Below, piece after piece: positions 1 to 8,800 of a stretch of DNA of 64,000 nucleotides. The stretch comes from Gammaproteobacteria bacterium 45_16_T64. GTDB lineage: Bacteria > Pseudomonadota > Gammaproteobacteria > Pseudomonadales > Ketobacteraceae. The DNA lies in the NCBI GenBank assembly GCA_002162955.1, contig MABD01000008.1, forward strand, positions 62,001 through 126,000, written 5' to 3'. Both the position numbers and the translations under genes were made by a program. Each line of letters begins with the position of its first letter. Position 1 is the stretch's first letter. Below the pieces are notes generated by a model. The model made no database searches. It was not told the DNA's origin and saw only the letters and a program-made list of their open reading frames with translations.

Positions 1-266
1 ATTGCTTTGGATATGGACGTGAAATATTTCTCTTGGTAATAGTCAAAGAGAAACTCCCCGTAAGCTAGATCTTTTACCGGGTGGGGTTTGTCCAAGCGTA
101 CAGATTGCGTTGGTTTATCTGTGATCTCAACCTGTAGTTCTTCCGCCACGGCTTGCGGCGCTGTAAATATGCTGCCACACAATAGAATGCTGGTTACAGC
201 AATATGTGATGGCGACAGCATACCTGAGTGTTTTGGGCGATTGCGTATAAAACGTAGAATGTTCAT
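1..266 (-). CDS. Secreted TPR-type protein, N-terminus only (cut by window edge)
   Basis: An open frame runs from an ATG at 266-264 to the window edge, about 88 codons. The N-terminus is basic, followed by a hydrophobic stretch and an Ala-x-Ala-type cleavage site (PQAVAEE, about residues 36-42), so it should be exported. The mature start ends in YGEFLFDYYQEKYFTSI, a helix pattern I associate with large secreted TPR proteins found next to ExbB/ExbD-AgmX clusters. It is the last visible gene of the minus-strand cluster and starts 24 bp after the stop of the acidic membrane protein. The C-terminus is outside the window, so the function is inferred only from the signal peptide and neighbours. Confidence 0.7.
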   Translation of the reverse strand, partial: MNILRFIRNRPKHSGMLSPSHIAVTSILLCGSIFTAPQAVAEELQVEITDKPTQSVRLDKPHPVKDLAYGEFLFDYYQEKYFTSISKA

Positions 267-289
267 AAGGTTACGGGGGAGAGCCCCAG

Positions 290-1219
290 CTAGTCCCACT
301 CTTTAAGTTGGAAAAGAGGCTGCTTTCGTAAGTCGTCTCCCTTTATTTTTAGTTCTACGTATTTAGTCCCACTCTTTTTCGTGAAGTCGATGCTGACAGC
401 GCGGCGGAAGTCTCGTTTTTCTGGTCCTTGCCCTGTGACAATGGCGACGAGCTCGTGCTCACCAGTGGGTAAGTTTCCGGTGAAAAGGCGTTGTACTGCA
501 CCACGATTGAGTGCGGATAGTTCACGGCGAGTGTATAAGTGATTGCTAATGGGGCGGTCATTGATTTTTAGGGAAATACCATCAAGGGAAAAGTAATCGC
601 TAGCGTCGATGGAAACAAATACATTGACCTGAGTGCCGCTTGGAAACAGAAGATCTTCTTCCAAAATAAATAAATCGCGATTGACCGCAAGCACTTCTTG
701 TTTGAGGCTTTGCATCTCAGACTCAAGGCTCTGTCGGGTAGGGGGCTCAAGGTCGCCTTCTTCGGCCTTAATTTTGTTTATTGCTTCTTCATCCGTGGTG
801 CCATAAAGGATTTCGTCTAGATTGATAAAGTCAGCATTTTCATCGTCTTCCTCAACGTTAGCCACAGGTGCTGGTTCGTCCTCTTCTTCTGACATTATCT
901 CTTCAACAGTGAGGTATTCTAAGTCACCTTCGTCTGCGTTGCTCTCAATAATGATGTCTTCAGCAGCCTCTAGGTCGCCTTCTTCTACTGGTTCCGAAGT
1001 TTCTGAGTCAATAACCAGTTCTACCGTAGGATCAGGTTTTGTTTCTGTAGGTGCATCAGAAAGGGTAGTGGTTGCTTCCGCAACCTTAATGTCTGCATCT
1101 TCGACATATTCAACAACCTCATTGGCAGCCCAACTGCCAAAGCCAATGAAAAGTAGGCCGAATATCCATGCGCGAGGTTGGCGATATTTTTTTGAGGTGT
1201 TTGGTGTAAGCTGACTCAT
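290..1219 (-). CDS. Membrane-anchored acidic periplasmic protein, unknown function
   Basis: The predicted protein is about 309 aa. I chose the ATG at 1219 because AAGGT lies about 8 nt upstream; the GTG at 1240 sits directly after the TlpA stop and lacks a ribosome site. A basic N-terminus is followed by one transmembrane segment (about residues 18-32, WIFGLLFIGFG). Next comes a long Glu/Asp-rich linker holding three copies of (E/D)EGDLE. The C-terminal half (from about residue 175) is a predicted coiled-coil stretch and then a beta-rich domain ending in LFQLKEWD. The topology suggests an inner-membrane anchor with a periplasmic domain. It sits between the TlpA-like thioredoxin and a secreted TPR protein, so it probably belongs to the same envelope machine. 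I do not recognise a family. Confidence 0.75.
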   Translation of the reverse strand: MSQLTPNTSKKYRQPRAWIFGLLFIGFGSWAANEVVEYVEDADIKVAEATTTLSDAPTETKPDPTVELVIDSETSEPVEEGDLEAAEDIIIESNADEGDLEYLTVEEIMSEEEDEPAPVANVEEDDENADFINLDEILYGTTDEEAINKIKAEEGDLEPPTRQSLESEMQSLKQEVLAVNRDLFILEEDLLFPSGTQVNVFVSIDASDYFSLDGISLKINDRPISNHLYTRRELSALNRGAVQRLFTGNLPTGEHELVAIVTGQGPEKRDFRRAVSIDFTKKSGTKYVELKIKGDDLRKQPLFQLKEWD

Positions 1220-1241
1220 AGTTAAACCTTGTTGTGACACC

Positions 1242-1805
1242 TTATTCGGTGGCTACGTGCAATAATTCTTTTCGGTATCGTTTTTCATCACTAGCGGTAA
1301 AATCAACATGGACGAATCGCATAATACCGTCCCTGTCAATTATCACTGTAGTGGGCAGTTCATCGATAAAATAGCGTTCGGCGATATCTTGCTGTTGGTC
1401 GAGCAAGATGGTCGCATTAAGCCTCATTTTTCGTGCTGCTTTCACCGTCTTTTTTAGTTTTTCGTCGAGCGAAACTACCCACAACTCCATGCCTTGGTTG
1501 GCATGCTTTTTCACGAGTTCATTGAGGAACTGAAGGTGTGGTTGGCATGAACCACACCAGCTGGCCCAAAAACTGAGCACAATAATTTTTCCATATTGCT
1601 CTGACAGCTTCTCGTTAGGACCGCTGAGTGATTTGAGCGTAAAGTTCGGCGCTTTATCACCTACGGGTAACGATGAAGCGAACGAGGAGGGCGCACATAG
1701 CGCAGCTAAAACAAAGCCAATCACAACAACACCCTTAGGAAGGAAAGTGAACCTCTTACCTAAAGGAGTTGCTTGCTTTGGAATCAGGGTTCCTTTTTCC
1801 AACAT
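1242..1805 (-). CDS. TlpA/ResA-like membrane-anchored thioredoxin
   Basis: The protein is 187 aa from the ATG at 1805, which has GAGG about 8 nt upstream and begins 10 bp after the stop of the AgmX-like gene. A hydrophobic segment at about residues 25-43 anchors it or acts as a signal peptide. An AhpC/TSA-redoxin domain follows (GDKAPNFTLKSLSG), with the active site W-C84-G-S-C87 in FWASWCGSCQPHL. A cis-Pro region (DELPTTVIID) and the redoxin C-terminus are present. Family members reduce or shuttle disulphides in the periplasm. Its place inside an ExbB/ExbD/AgmX operon suggests it maintains cysteines of that machinery, which is inference. Confidence 0.88.
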   Translation of the reverse strand: MLEKGTLIPKQATPLGKRFTFLPKGVVVIGFVLAALCAPSSFASSLPVGDKAPNFTLKSLSGPNEKLSEQYGKIIVLSFWASWCGSCQPHLQFLNELVKKHANQGMELWVVSLDEKLKKTVKAARKMRLNATILLDQQQDIAERYFIDELPTTVIIDRDGIMRFVHVDFTASDEKRYRKELLHVATE

Positions 1806-1815
1806 TAGTGCCTCA

Positions 1816-2733
1816 TCACGAAGGTATAAAATCAATAGGATAGGTGTCATCCCATATCTCAACATCAGCCGCGCCAAAATTGATGCGCTTGACTTTCACT
1901 ACGATCTTGCGCTCTAGGGTGGAATCCTCAAGTTCGCTTGATAAAACTTCACACTTAGTCACTTTACCAGAAGGTGCTATGACCAAACGAAGCACAAGTG
2001 TGCCTTCGAGTCCTGGATCTTCACGAAGTGCACGTCGATAAAGTGAGTAAATTCCGCCTTTGTAGCGATCAAATACTAACTGTATATCTTCAGTTGTACG
2101 CCTGGATTTGCCATCTTTTGAACGTCGCTTTTGCTTGGTGATGGCCGGGTTTTCAATATCACTGGACACTTCTGTTGCCGATATACCGGCAAGAGATCCT
2201 GCACCGCCCCCACCACTACTTGCTTTCGAGGTTGTTACGCCTCCACTTCCTGAGCCTGCCATGCTGGTTAGCAACTTACGTTCAGTTTTCGCCGCTTGTT
2301 TGCCGATAGTTTCTTTCTTTTGCTGCGTTTTGAGTTGTTTGAGCTCGTCTTGGTCACGTAGATCAAATAAATCGTCAAACACCGCTATCGCTGCTTTGGC
2401 TTTCTCTTTGGCGGATTTCTTTTTAGGTTTATCTTTTTTCTTCTCTTCTTTCTTTTTCTTTTCCTCTTTAGGTTTTTCTTCTTCTTTTTTCTCTTCTTTC
2501 TTTTTCGGTGGAGGAGGAGGTGGTGGCTTTTTCTTTACGAATTTAGCTAGCCTTGGCGGGATAGATTCTGCCTGGTCTCGTTTCTTTTCGGGTACGGGAA
2601 TGTTTGGCATGATAATGCTAAACAAGAAAAAGAAGGCCATTACGGCAGCAATAATGGATCTAAATCGCTTTTCTTCCTCCGCGCCTCTGTCCCAGGGTAA
2701 GGATGATGACGAGTAATATTGCGCGTCTATCAT
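1816..2733 (-). CDS. TonB-like energy transducer with AgmX/PglI-type C-terminal domain
   Basis: The 305-aa protein has an N-terminal transmembrane helix (about residues 28-45). A Pro/Lys/Glu-rich spacer follows: PPPPPPKKK, then a run of lysines and glutamates to about residue 110, as in TonB proteins that cross the periplasm. A Ser/Gly-rich linker leads to the C-terminal domain (about residues 215-305), with the patterns RTTEDIQLVFDRYKGGIYSL and GTLVLRLVIAPSGKVTKCEV. That pattern matches the AgmX/PglI C-terminal domain known from Myxococcus gliding loci. The start overlaps the upstream ExbD stop by 4 bp, so translation is coupled. It should transmit force from the ExbB/ExbD motor to outer-membrane or periplasmic partners. 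The actual cargo is unknown. Confidence 0.85.
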   Translation of the reverse strand: MIDAQYYSSSSLPWDRGAEEEKRFRSIIAAVMAFFFLFSIIMPNIPVPEKKRDQAESIPPRLAKFVKKKPPPPPPPKKKEEKKEEEKPKEEKKKKEEKKKDKPKKKSAKEKAKAAIAVFDDLFDLRDQDELKQLKTQQKKETIGKQAAKTERKLLTSMAGSGSGGVTTSKASSGGGGAGSLAGISATEVSSDIENPAITKQKRRSKDGKSRRTTEDIQLVFDRYKGGIYSLYRRALREDPGLEGTLVLRLVIAPSGKVTKCEVLSSELEDSTLERKIVVKVKRINFGAADVEIWDDTYPIDFIPS

Positions 2734-3236
2734 GATGCCTCATCCTCCGGCTTTTTTAGTACAGCCAAAGAAATTTTCGAAAACTCGGCCGCACTACAGG
2801 TCATCATGATTTTTCGTAGCAATTTATAGGGGATCGATTTGTCTCCCATAATGGTTACGTCTCTTTCCGCTATTCCAAGCTCATTCACAACAGCCGGCGT
2901 TTTACTTGCTTGATACAAAAGCTCTTGTTGTAGCGCTGCAATGGTGTCGCCTGTCGATAGCATTGCGACAGTTGCTCCCACGATTGCTCTACCGTTCACA
3001 ATAATGCTGTTTTTACTGACCATAATTGTGAGAGTTTCTTTTGGTAGCTTTTCAGCAAGTGAAGTTGGTAATTCGATAACCTTAGCGTTGGGCGGTTGTG
3101 CAGTCGTTGATGAATTCACCAACAAAAAGAAAACCAAGATGGTGAAAATATCCATTAGGGATACTAAATTTATTCCGGCGCTACCTTGTCTCTTCTGGCG
3201 GCGATCCATTCTGATAGCTCTTGCTGACTTCTTCAT
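2730..3236 (-). CDS. ExbD/TolR-family protein (second copy)
   Basis: The 168-aa protein has a short basic cytoplasmic N-terminus, one transmembrane helix (about residues 23-43, INLVSLMDIFTILVFFLL) and a periplasmic domain. The Asp in SLMDIFTILVFF is at the position of the proton-path Asp of ExbD/TolR. It overlaps the preceding ExbD gene by 4 bp and the following AgmX-like gene by 4 bp. With the TolQ/ExbB-type channel it should form a proton-driven stator. Two different ExbD proteins next to one ExbB are also seen in the AglR/AglQ/AglS motor of Myxococcus. That comparison is established knowledge for Myxococcus and inference here. Confidence 0.9.
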   Translation of the reverse strand: MKKSARAIRMDRRQKRQGSAGINLVSLMDIFTILVFFLLVNSSTTAQPPNAKVIELPTSLAEKLPKETLTIMVSKNSIIVNGRAIVGATVAMLSTGDTIAALQQELLYQASKTPAVVNELGIAERDVTIMGDKSIPYKLLRKIMMTCSAAEFSKISLAVLKKPEDEAS

Positions 3237-3766
3237 GCCTTACCTCCATTGCTGGAAGCGCTAGTAGCAGCGGTATCTGGCGGTGCGTCACCGATAGAAA
3301 TATCGGGGAATAGCTCCGTTTTAATGCTTTGGCCGTTGATAAGCTGGTTACCGTAGCGAACACTGTCCATGGTTTGCACAAGTACGTTATATGGCGTGTT
3401 CTCTTCTAGTAGTAGAGTCACCTCTGTAATTGCGGGAAAGCGGCTCTTGATAGCTTTTAATGTGGTTTTCATGCTGGCGTAATCGTAAGTGCCGTTAGCG
3501 CTTCTTACTATCTTAAGTGGGCCAGATTGACGATCAACAATTTCAAGCCGATCGGCATATATCAGTATTTCTAGGATTAAGGGTTTTTTCTTCGAGTTGT
3601 CCTGTTGAGCTTGGCTACCGGCAGGTAGGTTTAGCTCAAGCACGGTTACTTGGGAAAAAACCGCGGTAATCAGGAGGAACGGTACAAGCACAACCATTAA
3701 GTTCATAAAGGCAGTGATGTTAATTTCAGCGTCCTCTCCACGACTACGTCGCGAATGTCCTCTCAT
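3233..3766 (-). CDS. ExbD/TolR-family protein (first copy)
   Basis: The 177-aa protein has an Arg-rich N-terminus (MRGHSRRSRGEDAEINITAF), a transmembrane helix (about residues 19-38, FMNLMVVLVPFLLITAVF) and a periplasmic ExbD-like domain. The usual proton-path Asp in the helix appears replaced: the pattern reads TAFMNLMVVLVPFLL, with Asn where the other copy has Asp. If the alignment is right, this copy is a non-protonatable stator partner, comparable to paired ExbD proteins of gliding motors in which one keeps the Asp. It lies 31 bp downstream of the ExbB-like gene and overlaps the next ExbD by 4 bp. Confidence 0.88.
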   Translation of the reverse strand: MRGHSRRSRGEDAEINITAFMNLMVVLVPFLLITAVFSQVTVLELNLPAGSQAQQDNSKKKPLILEILIYADRLEIVDRQSGPLKIVRSANGTYDYASMKTTLKAIKSRFPAITEVTLLLEENTPYNVLVQTMDSVRYGNQLINGQSIKTELFPDISIGDAPPDTAATSASSNGGKA

Positions 3767-3797
3767 AATTGCTCCTGCTTAACGTTTTAGCCGATGG

Positions 3798-4508
3798 TTA
3801 CGCTGATTTATTTTGCTGAGCTTTTGCTTGTTGCTGCGCTTGGCGAAAAACGTTAAGGAATTTTACGGATGCCATTTCCATGCTATCGACCAATTGGTTG
3901 GTTTTAGATTGAAGGTAGGCAAAAGTAAGAAGCAGTGGTATTGCAGCCATTAGTCCAAAGGCTGTTGTGTTCATGGCCACGGATATACTGGCGGAGAGTA
4001 AATCAGCTTTTTGGGCTGGGTCAGCGCTAGCAACGGCGGTAAAAGCATTAATTAGACCCATAATTGTACCGAGAAGGCCAAGTAGGGTGGCAATATTTGC
4101 AAAAGTCGCAATGTAGTGGGTACGACGCTCAAGGCTAGGGATTGCTTCCAGTAGGCCTTCTTCCATTGCCATTTCAATTTCATCAGTGCGAGAGGCGTAA
4201 GCGCTGCGGGATAAGCCATACATCAATATCTTAGAAATAGCGCTAGTGGATTTTTTGGACTCTTCCATCGCTGCTTTGAACTTTCCTTGGGAAAGCAAAG
4301 GGAATACCTTTTTCCAAATTTTTTGGTTTCTTGTTTGGGTAAGGTTGAGGTAAATAAATCTCTCAAGTGATATAGCGATACCAACCAAGAATACAAAGAA
4401 AATGATGTACATGAATGGACCACCTTCAGCAAAGAAACTGACTACAGTGGTCACAAAACTTGTGCTGCTTTCTCCGGCGGTGATGGCAGCTTCAGTAGGT
4501 GTTGGCAT
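3798..4508 (-). CDS. MotA/TolQ/ExbB-family proton channel
   Basis: The 236-aa protein starts with a transmembrane helix (about residues 30-50, GPFMYIIFFVFLVGIAISL) and a conserved ERFIYL motif. A cytoplasmic loop and two further helices follow (about 135-160 and 180-205). The MotA/TolQ/ExbB core is visible as the segment IATFANIATLLGLLGTIMGLINAFTAV. Length and topology fit ExbB/TolQ. It is the first gene of the tight motor block (ExbB-ExbD-ExbD-AgmX-TlpA), preceded by a roughly 155-bp gap with two inverted repeats. The role is the pentameric proton channel that powers the complex through the inner membrane. Confidence 0.92.
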   Translation of the reverse strand: MPTPTEAAITAGESSTSFVTTVVSFFAEGGPFMYIIFFVFLVGIAISLERFIYLNLTQTRNQKIWKKVFPLLSQGKFKAAMEESKKSTSAISKILMYGLSRSAYASRTDEIEMAMEEGLLEAIPSLERRTHYIATFANIATLLGLLGTIMGLINAFTAVASADPAQKADLLSASISVAMNTTAFGLMAAIPLLLTFAYLQSKTNQLVDSMEMASVKFLNVFRQAQQQAKAQQNKSA

Positions 4509-4540
4509 TATTTTCTCCTGGATTTTCGTAAAATTCGTGG

Positions 4541-4556
4541 CAGGAACGTGTTCCTG
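4541..4556. repeat. Perfect 16-bp palindrome upstream of the ExbB-like gene
   Basis: CAGGAACGTGTTCCTG reads the same on both strands. It lies 33-48 bp upstream of the ExbB-like start. It could be a regulator site or a short hairpin in the leader. There is no T-run on either side to suggest a terminator. Confidence 0.5.
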
Positions 4557-4586
4557 TGCTTACGTTATTGGTTGAAATAGTAGCGT

Positions 4587-4644
4587 AGATTCGACATCTA
4601 CATTGGCACTGGTCGTAATATTTGCTCAAAATGTAGTCGAATCT
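4587..4644. repeat. Imperfect inverted repeat in the gap before the motor genes
   Basis: The left arm at 4587-4604 (AGATTCGACATCTACATT) pairs with the right arm at 4630-4644 (AATGTAGTCGAATCT), apart from a 3-nt bulge (ATC). In RNA this gives a 15-bp stem with a 25-nt loop. It lies between the small secreted protein gene and the ExbB gene, so it may act on mRNA stability or attenuation between the two halves of the cluster. There is no U-tract, so it is not a standard terminator. Confidence 0.45.
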
Positions 4645-4664
4645 GGCATTTGTTAGTGTGTTTG

Positions 4665-4961
4665 TTATGGCTTTGCCGTGTTCATATTACGAAGCAGATT
4701 AAAATATTCAACCTCTCTGCGCAATACATCCTTATCCAAAGATTTTTGGGTATTTTCAAGAACGGAATTCCCTGGTTCTGGTTGTATTTCCCATGGGTTT
4801 CCGGTGAATTCATCATCCTGCCAAGGAACAACGTTCAATACGTTTGGCGCTTCTTTGGTGCCAATAATTGTGGTGCCTTCATCGAGCGCCGACACAAGGG
4901 TGCTGAAGCTATAAGAGCAGGCTAGTATGGCTCCCATGGCTATTTTTTTGTATATTTTCAT
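4665..4961 (-). CDS. Small secreted protein, unknown function
   Basis: The protein is 98 aa from the ATG at 4961; an in-frame ATG six codons upstream has no ribosome site. The signal peptide is clear (MKIYKKIAMGAILACSYSFS with cleavage near VSALDEG). The mature part is acidic, about 70 residues, with no cysteine or repeat. It lies between the TPR lipoprotein and the ExbB-like gene on the same strand, 29 bp after the lipoprotein stop, so it probably belongs to the same transcription unit. I do not recognise a family. Confidence 0.65.
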   Translation of the reverse strand: MKIYKKIAMGAILACSYSFSTLVSALDEGTTIIGTKEAPNVLNVVPWQDDEFTGNPWEIQPEPGNSVLENTQKSLDKDVLRREVEYFNLLRNMNTAKP

Positions 4962-4990
4962 CGCGTTACCATTTAGCAAGTCGCCGAGTG

Positions 4991-5896
4991 TTATGATTTT
5001 GATTTCTTCATTCGCTTAATTCGGCGTTTAATTTCTTTTATCCATCCCTTAACTTTCTTAGCGGGTTTTTCCTGCATGGATTGATAGATAGTAAACTCTT
5101 GCAATGCGAGCTCCGGATCGTGCAAATATAGATCAGCGAGAACCGCTAAGTTAAAGTGCGGTGTCGAATAGGCTGCGTCTATGCGGATTGCTGAGAGGTA
5201 GGCCTGCTTAGCTTGTTTGAAATTGCCCAGGTCGCGATTTATTGCCCCTAATTCATTGAGTAAGTATGGGTTTTGATATTTCTTAAAGAGTGCATCTTGA
5301 AGTAGCGCTTTTGCTTGTTTCAATTTACCTTGTTTTCTAAGAGCAATGCCTTGGTTGACTACCGGGCCTGATAGTAGCGGGTATTGGGCTGAAAGTGACT
5401 TAAACCGTGAAATCGCTTCGTCGAGGTCGCCAGATTTCATGAGGGACAGCGCAGCTCTATATTGAGTTTCAGCGGCTTTCGCCTGCTTTTCGTGCTCAGC
5501 ATTTTTAGCGATGAGCTTTTTGGGTTTTGGAATGACTTTGCTCGGAATCGCTTGAGGCGGAGTCTGGTCTTTAGTCTTCACTGCCGTCAGTGTCGGTTTT
5601 TCTACTATTTCTACAGTAAGTTCGTTCTTTGGCTCTTCCCCCTTCGGCTCGTTGGCCTCAGTTTTATCGCCTGTTTTATCTTCATTGCCGAGGTATTTTT
5701 TGGATAGAAAGCCAAAAAGGGTGCTGGCATCCGCAGGACTTTCAGATTTAGCACTATCAGATTTTGGTACATCGCGCTTTACACCGTCGCCAACCCATTC
5801 TGGTATTGCGTCCTTCTCACCGGAGGTAGTGGCGCAACCGGATATAACAAGTAAGGAAGCGACAAGCAGGGAAGTAAAGGGTTTAGTAGATCGCAT
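4991..5896 (-). CDS. TPR lipoprotein
   Basis: The protein is 301 aa from the ATG at 5896. This start is supported by GGAGGAAG about 7 nt upstream and by the lipobox LVISGC (Cys at about residue 20) in the first hydrophobic segment. The ORF can be extended upstream, but that would bury the signal peptide. A Lys/Glu/Pro-rich linker spans about residues 25-130. Three or four TPR units follow (about 135-275), for example QYRAALSLMKSGDLDEAISR and LGNFKQAKQAYLSAIRIDAAY. The C-terminus is strongly basic. It overlaps the end of the upstream TPR gene by 14 bp. It probably acts as a periplasmic scaffold for the motor complex. Confidence 0.88.
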   Translation of the reverse strand: MRSTKPFTSLLVASLLVISGCATTSGEKDAIPEWVGDGVKRDVPKSDSAKSESPADASTLFGFLSKKYLGNEDKTGDKTEANEPKGEEPKNELTVEIVEKPTLTAVKTKDQTPPQAIPSKVIPKPKKLIAKNAEHEKQAKAAETQYRAALSLMKSGDLDEAISRFKSLSAQYPLLSGPVVNQGIALRKQGKLKQAKALLQDALFKKYQNPYLLNELGAINRDLGNFKQAKQAYLSAIRIDAAYSTPHFNLAVLADLYLHDPELALQEFTIYQSMQEKPAKKVKGWIKEIKRRIKRMKKSKS

Positions 5897-8800
5897 TAAT
5901 AGCTTCCTCCCTAATTTCTTTCTTGGCGAATCGGCCAGGCTGTAATTTCGATAGAGATTCATAGCTCTTCTTAACCCACTCGTCCCATATGCCGTCTTTT
6001 GTGCGTTCTGCATTGGCCTTAAATATATCTATGGCTTTATCTTCAATGGGCAGGGCTTGGTCTTCAAGCAGTAGTTCATACTCCTCAAGTGTTTCAGCGT
6101 CGAGTCCCTTGGGTCGCTCGCTATGTAGAATGGAGGTGGCGAATAGGCGATATATTTCCCCAATTTGATAGTTGGCAGCTGTAGTGAATTCAAGAATGCC
6201 AATGTTTGCAACACGGCCGTAGGCCTTGGTTGCTGCTTTCATTGCTGCCTTTTTCTTTTTGAGGCTGCGTTTTAGCGGTTGTTTAAGGGCTATCCGGTTA
6301 AATTTGTTGAAATGTGGCAAGGCAAGTTCTTTAGCTGCATAGGCTGCAAGGTACTGTGTTCTGTCTGTGTTTTCAGTTCCACCATTTTTATAGCCTCGTA
6401 CTAGCTTGTTTAACCAGAAGCTTCGCTTATATTCATCCCTCTCTCCGCCATATAGTTCGGCCAGTTTAAATTGTGCTTCGGCGCGTTGGGGTAGTGGTTT
6501 TTCGAAGGCCCATACATACTTCTTATATAAGCGAATAGACTCTGAAACGTCTTTTCCTTGTTCGACGAGTTGTGCCGCCTGCCAAAGGGCTTCCTGAGCC
6601 ACTGCTGGGTTGGATTCCATGTTGCTGTTCGCTATTCGTTCAAGCTCTCTAGCAGCTTTAGCCCAGCTGCCGGCTTTTTCATACGCCAAGCTTAATTTAG
6701 CGGGCAGGGTTCCAATTAACTTGTGTCGCGGGTAGCTTTTTCTGAAATGCTCTAATACTTCAATTGCTTTGTCCCAATCTTCCAGTTTAAGGAGAATGTT
6801 TGCTGCATCGTATTCTGCAGTCGCTCTCACCTTTGCCGTAGGTTCTACTATGGCTACGCGAAGATACCCCGCGGCGGCTTGACGCATTTTCCCCGCTTTC
6901 TCTAAGCTTTCGGCTTGCTTATAAATAGAGGTTGCTCGTCTGTCATGGAGATTAGCCGCTTGACGTCGAGTTAAATTACCAAAACCGATCACCTTGGTTA
7001 AGGCTTCTTCTGCCTCGGCATAGAGTGCAAGATCGAACTTCCCATTGGCTAAGGTACGCCAAGCCTTTTCCCATAATTTCTTTGGGGGAGGTGGTATAAG
7101 CTTTATTAATAGTTCGCTGGTGATAATGGCACCAGGAATATCGTTAAGTGCGAGTTGATCTTCAATGACACCGTCGAGAATTACAGGAGTCTGTTCATGT
7201 GCCGGAAACGTTTTCGCAAATTGCAGCGAGCTAGATGTCTTCTTTGCTATCCAGCCGCGCTTAGTCGGGTTGCTATCTTTGAGTGTTTTGATGAGCTCTT
7301 GATAGGAGAGGAGGGCGAAATACCCAGCTTTAGATGAATCTTTATTGGATGGGTATTCGTAAGCAGTCCTTTCAAACTCCTCAATGGCAGACTGAAATTC
7401 TTTCGCGGAGAATAATGTTTCTGCGAGTAATTTGTTCATTCCCGGCGCAGTTAAGTCGTGAGGGAAAGTCGCGAGATATTCACGATACCATCTGGCAGCA
7501 GCCATATAGCTCTTGGTTTTTTTGTCGGCTTGCGCCACTGCATGATAATGATGAGCTAGCTCTACTAGGTGCTGTTTTAATTCTTTAGAGTATTGTTCAC
7601 GGGCCTCAGGGGATGCCTGTTTCCAATACTTGCTATACAAGCCGTAGTTCTTAACAAAACGCTCTTTGTAAGGTAATACTAGGCTGGGGAAGCCCCCTTT
7701 AAGAAACGTCTTGATTACTTTGGATGCCATGGAAGGCGCTAGGGGATGTAATGCATGTACTGTCGCAAATGCCTCGTAGGTATCGGCGGCGTCCCTAAAG
7801 CGTTCTTGAAATAGGTAAAGTGATGCTAGCGTATTGTATATCTCAACTTCATAAATTCGTTCGCCCTTATCATCAAAATAGGCTTTAACGCTTTCAGGCC
7901 CTTCCAGGTTTGAAAACGCCAATGCTGTCACGCGTAGAGCGTCAGACATTACCTTACGCTGAGTTTTGCTTAACTCTCTTAGTTTCGGTGTGCTATCTAC
8001 CTCTTTGACAGCAGCAACGATAACCCCGTCAGTCGACGGCGTGCTGTTTTCGACAGTTTGCTCATGAGTTTCAGTGGTTTGAGGTTCCTCTACATTACTT
8101 TCTAGTGTTGGTTTTGGAGTAGGTTGATATATATCCATCAATCTTACGAAGTCATGTATAGCGAAATCAAAATCGCTGAGCTTATATTGCGCCCAGCCGT
8201 GTTTATACAGCGACTGCTCATAGAACGGGGTGCCTAGTCCTGCCGTTAAAATCGTTTGGTAGGCGTCGGATGCCCCCTCGAAATCGGAGAGTAAGAATAG
8301 CTGTTCGCCTCGTCTAAACTGGGCTTCATAAATATATTTACTGTCGGGGTACTTATTAACCAAGATGTCTAGCTGTTCTAGTGAATCTTCGGGGGAGGCG
8401 TTGAGGTCGTAGGCTTTCGCTAGAAGATAATAAATTTCTGACAAATCTGTGCCAGGTTCAGCTTTCGCAATGATCTGCTCATAGATAGATATTGCGGTAA
8501 CGTATGATAAGTTTTCGTCCACAGCGCTAGGGGTTTCAATGCCAGCTTCTTCGGAAAGTGGAGTGGCAAGCGGTAACTGCGATGCAATGGTTGGGTCGAC
8601 AACATCTTCGTCAGATGATTCTGCAAGAAGCTTTTCTTCCGTACCCACCATGGTCAGGTCTGCCATGCGCTTAAGCACGGCGCGGCGCTCGTGTGGTTTA
8701 GAAAATAAAGACAACGCTTGCGTATATGTGTTGATTACTTTGCCGACGGATACTTGTTCTAATGACTGTTGAGTGAGGGTGACATCCACACGCGTAAGAT

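Noticed and set aside
822-1214. 130-codon plus-strand frame opposite the acidic membrane protein
   Set aside because: Ser-rich mirror of an acidic stretch; the minus-strand gene has start, membrane segment and operon context.
2108-2716. 202-codon plus-strand frame opposite the AgmX-like gene
   Set aside because: It is the low-complexity mirror of the Lys/Glu/Pro-rich spacer and has no ribosome site.
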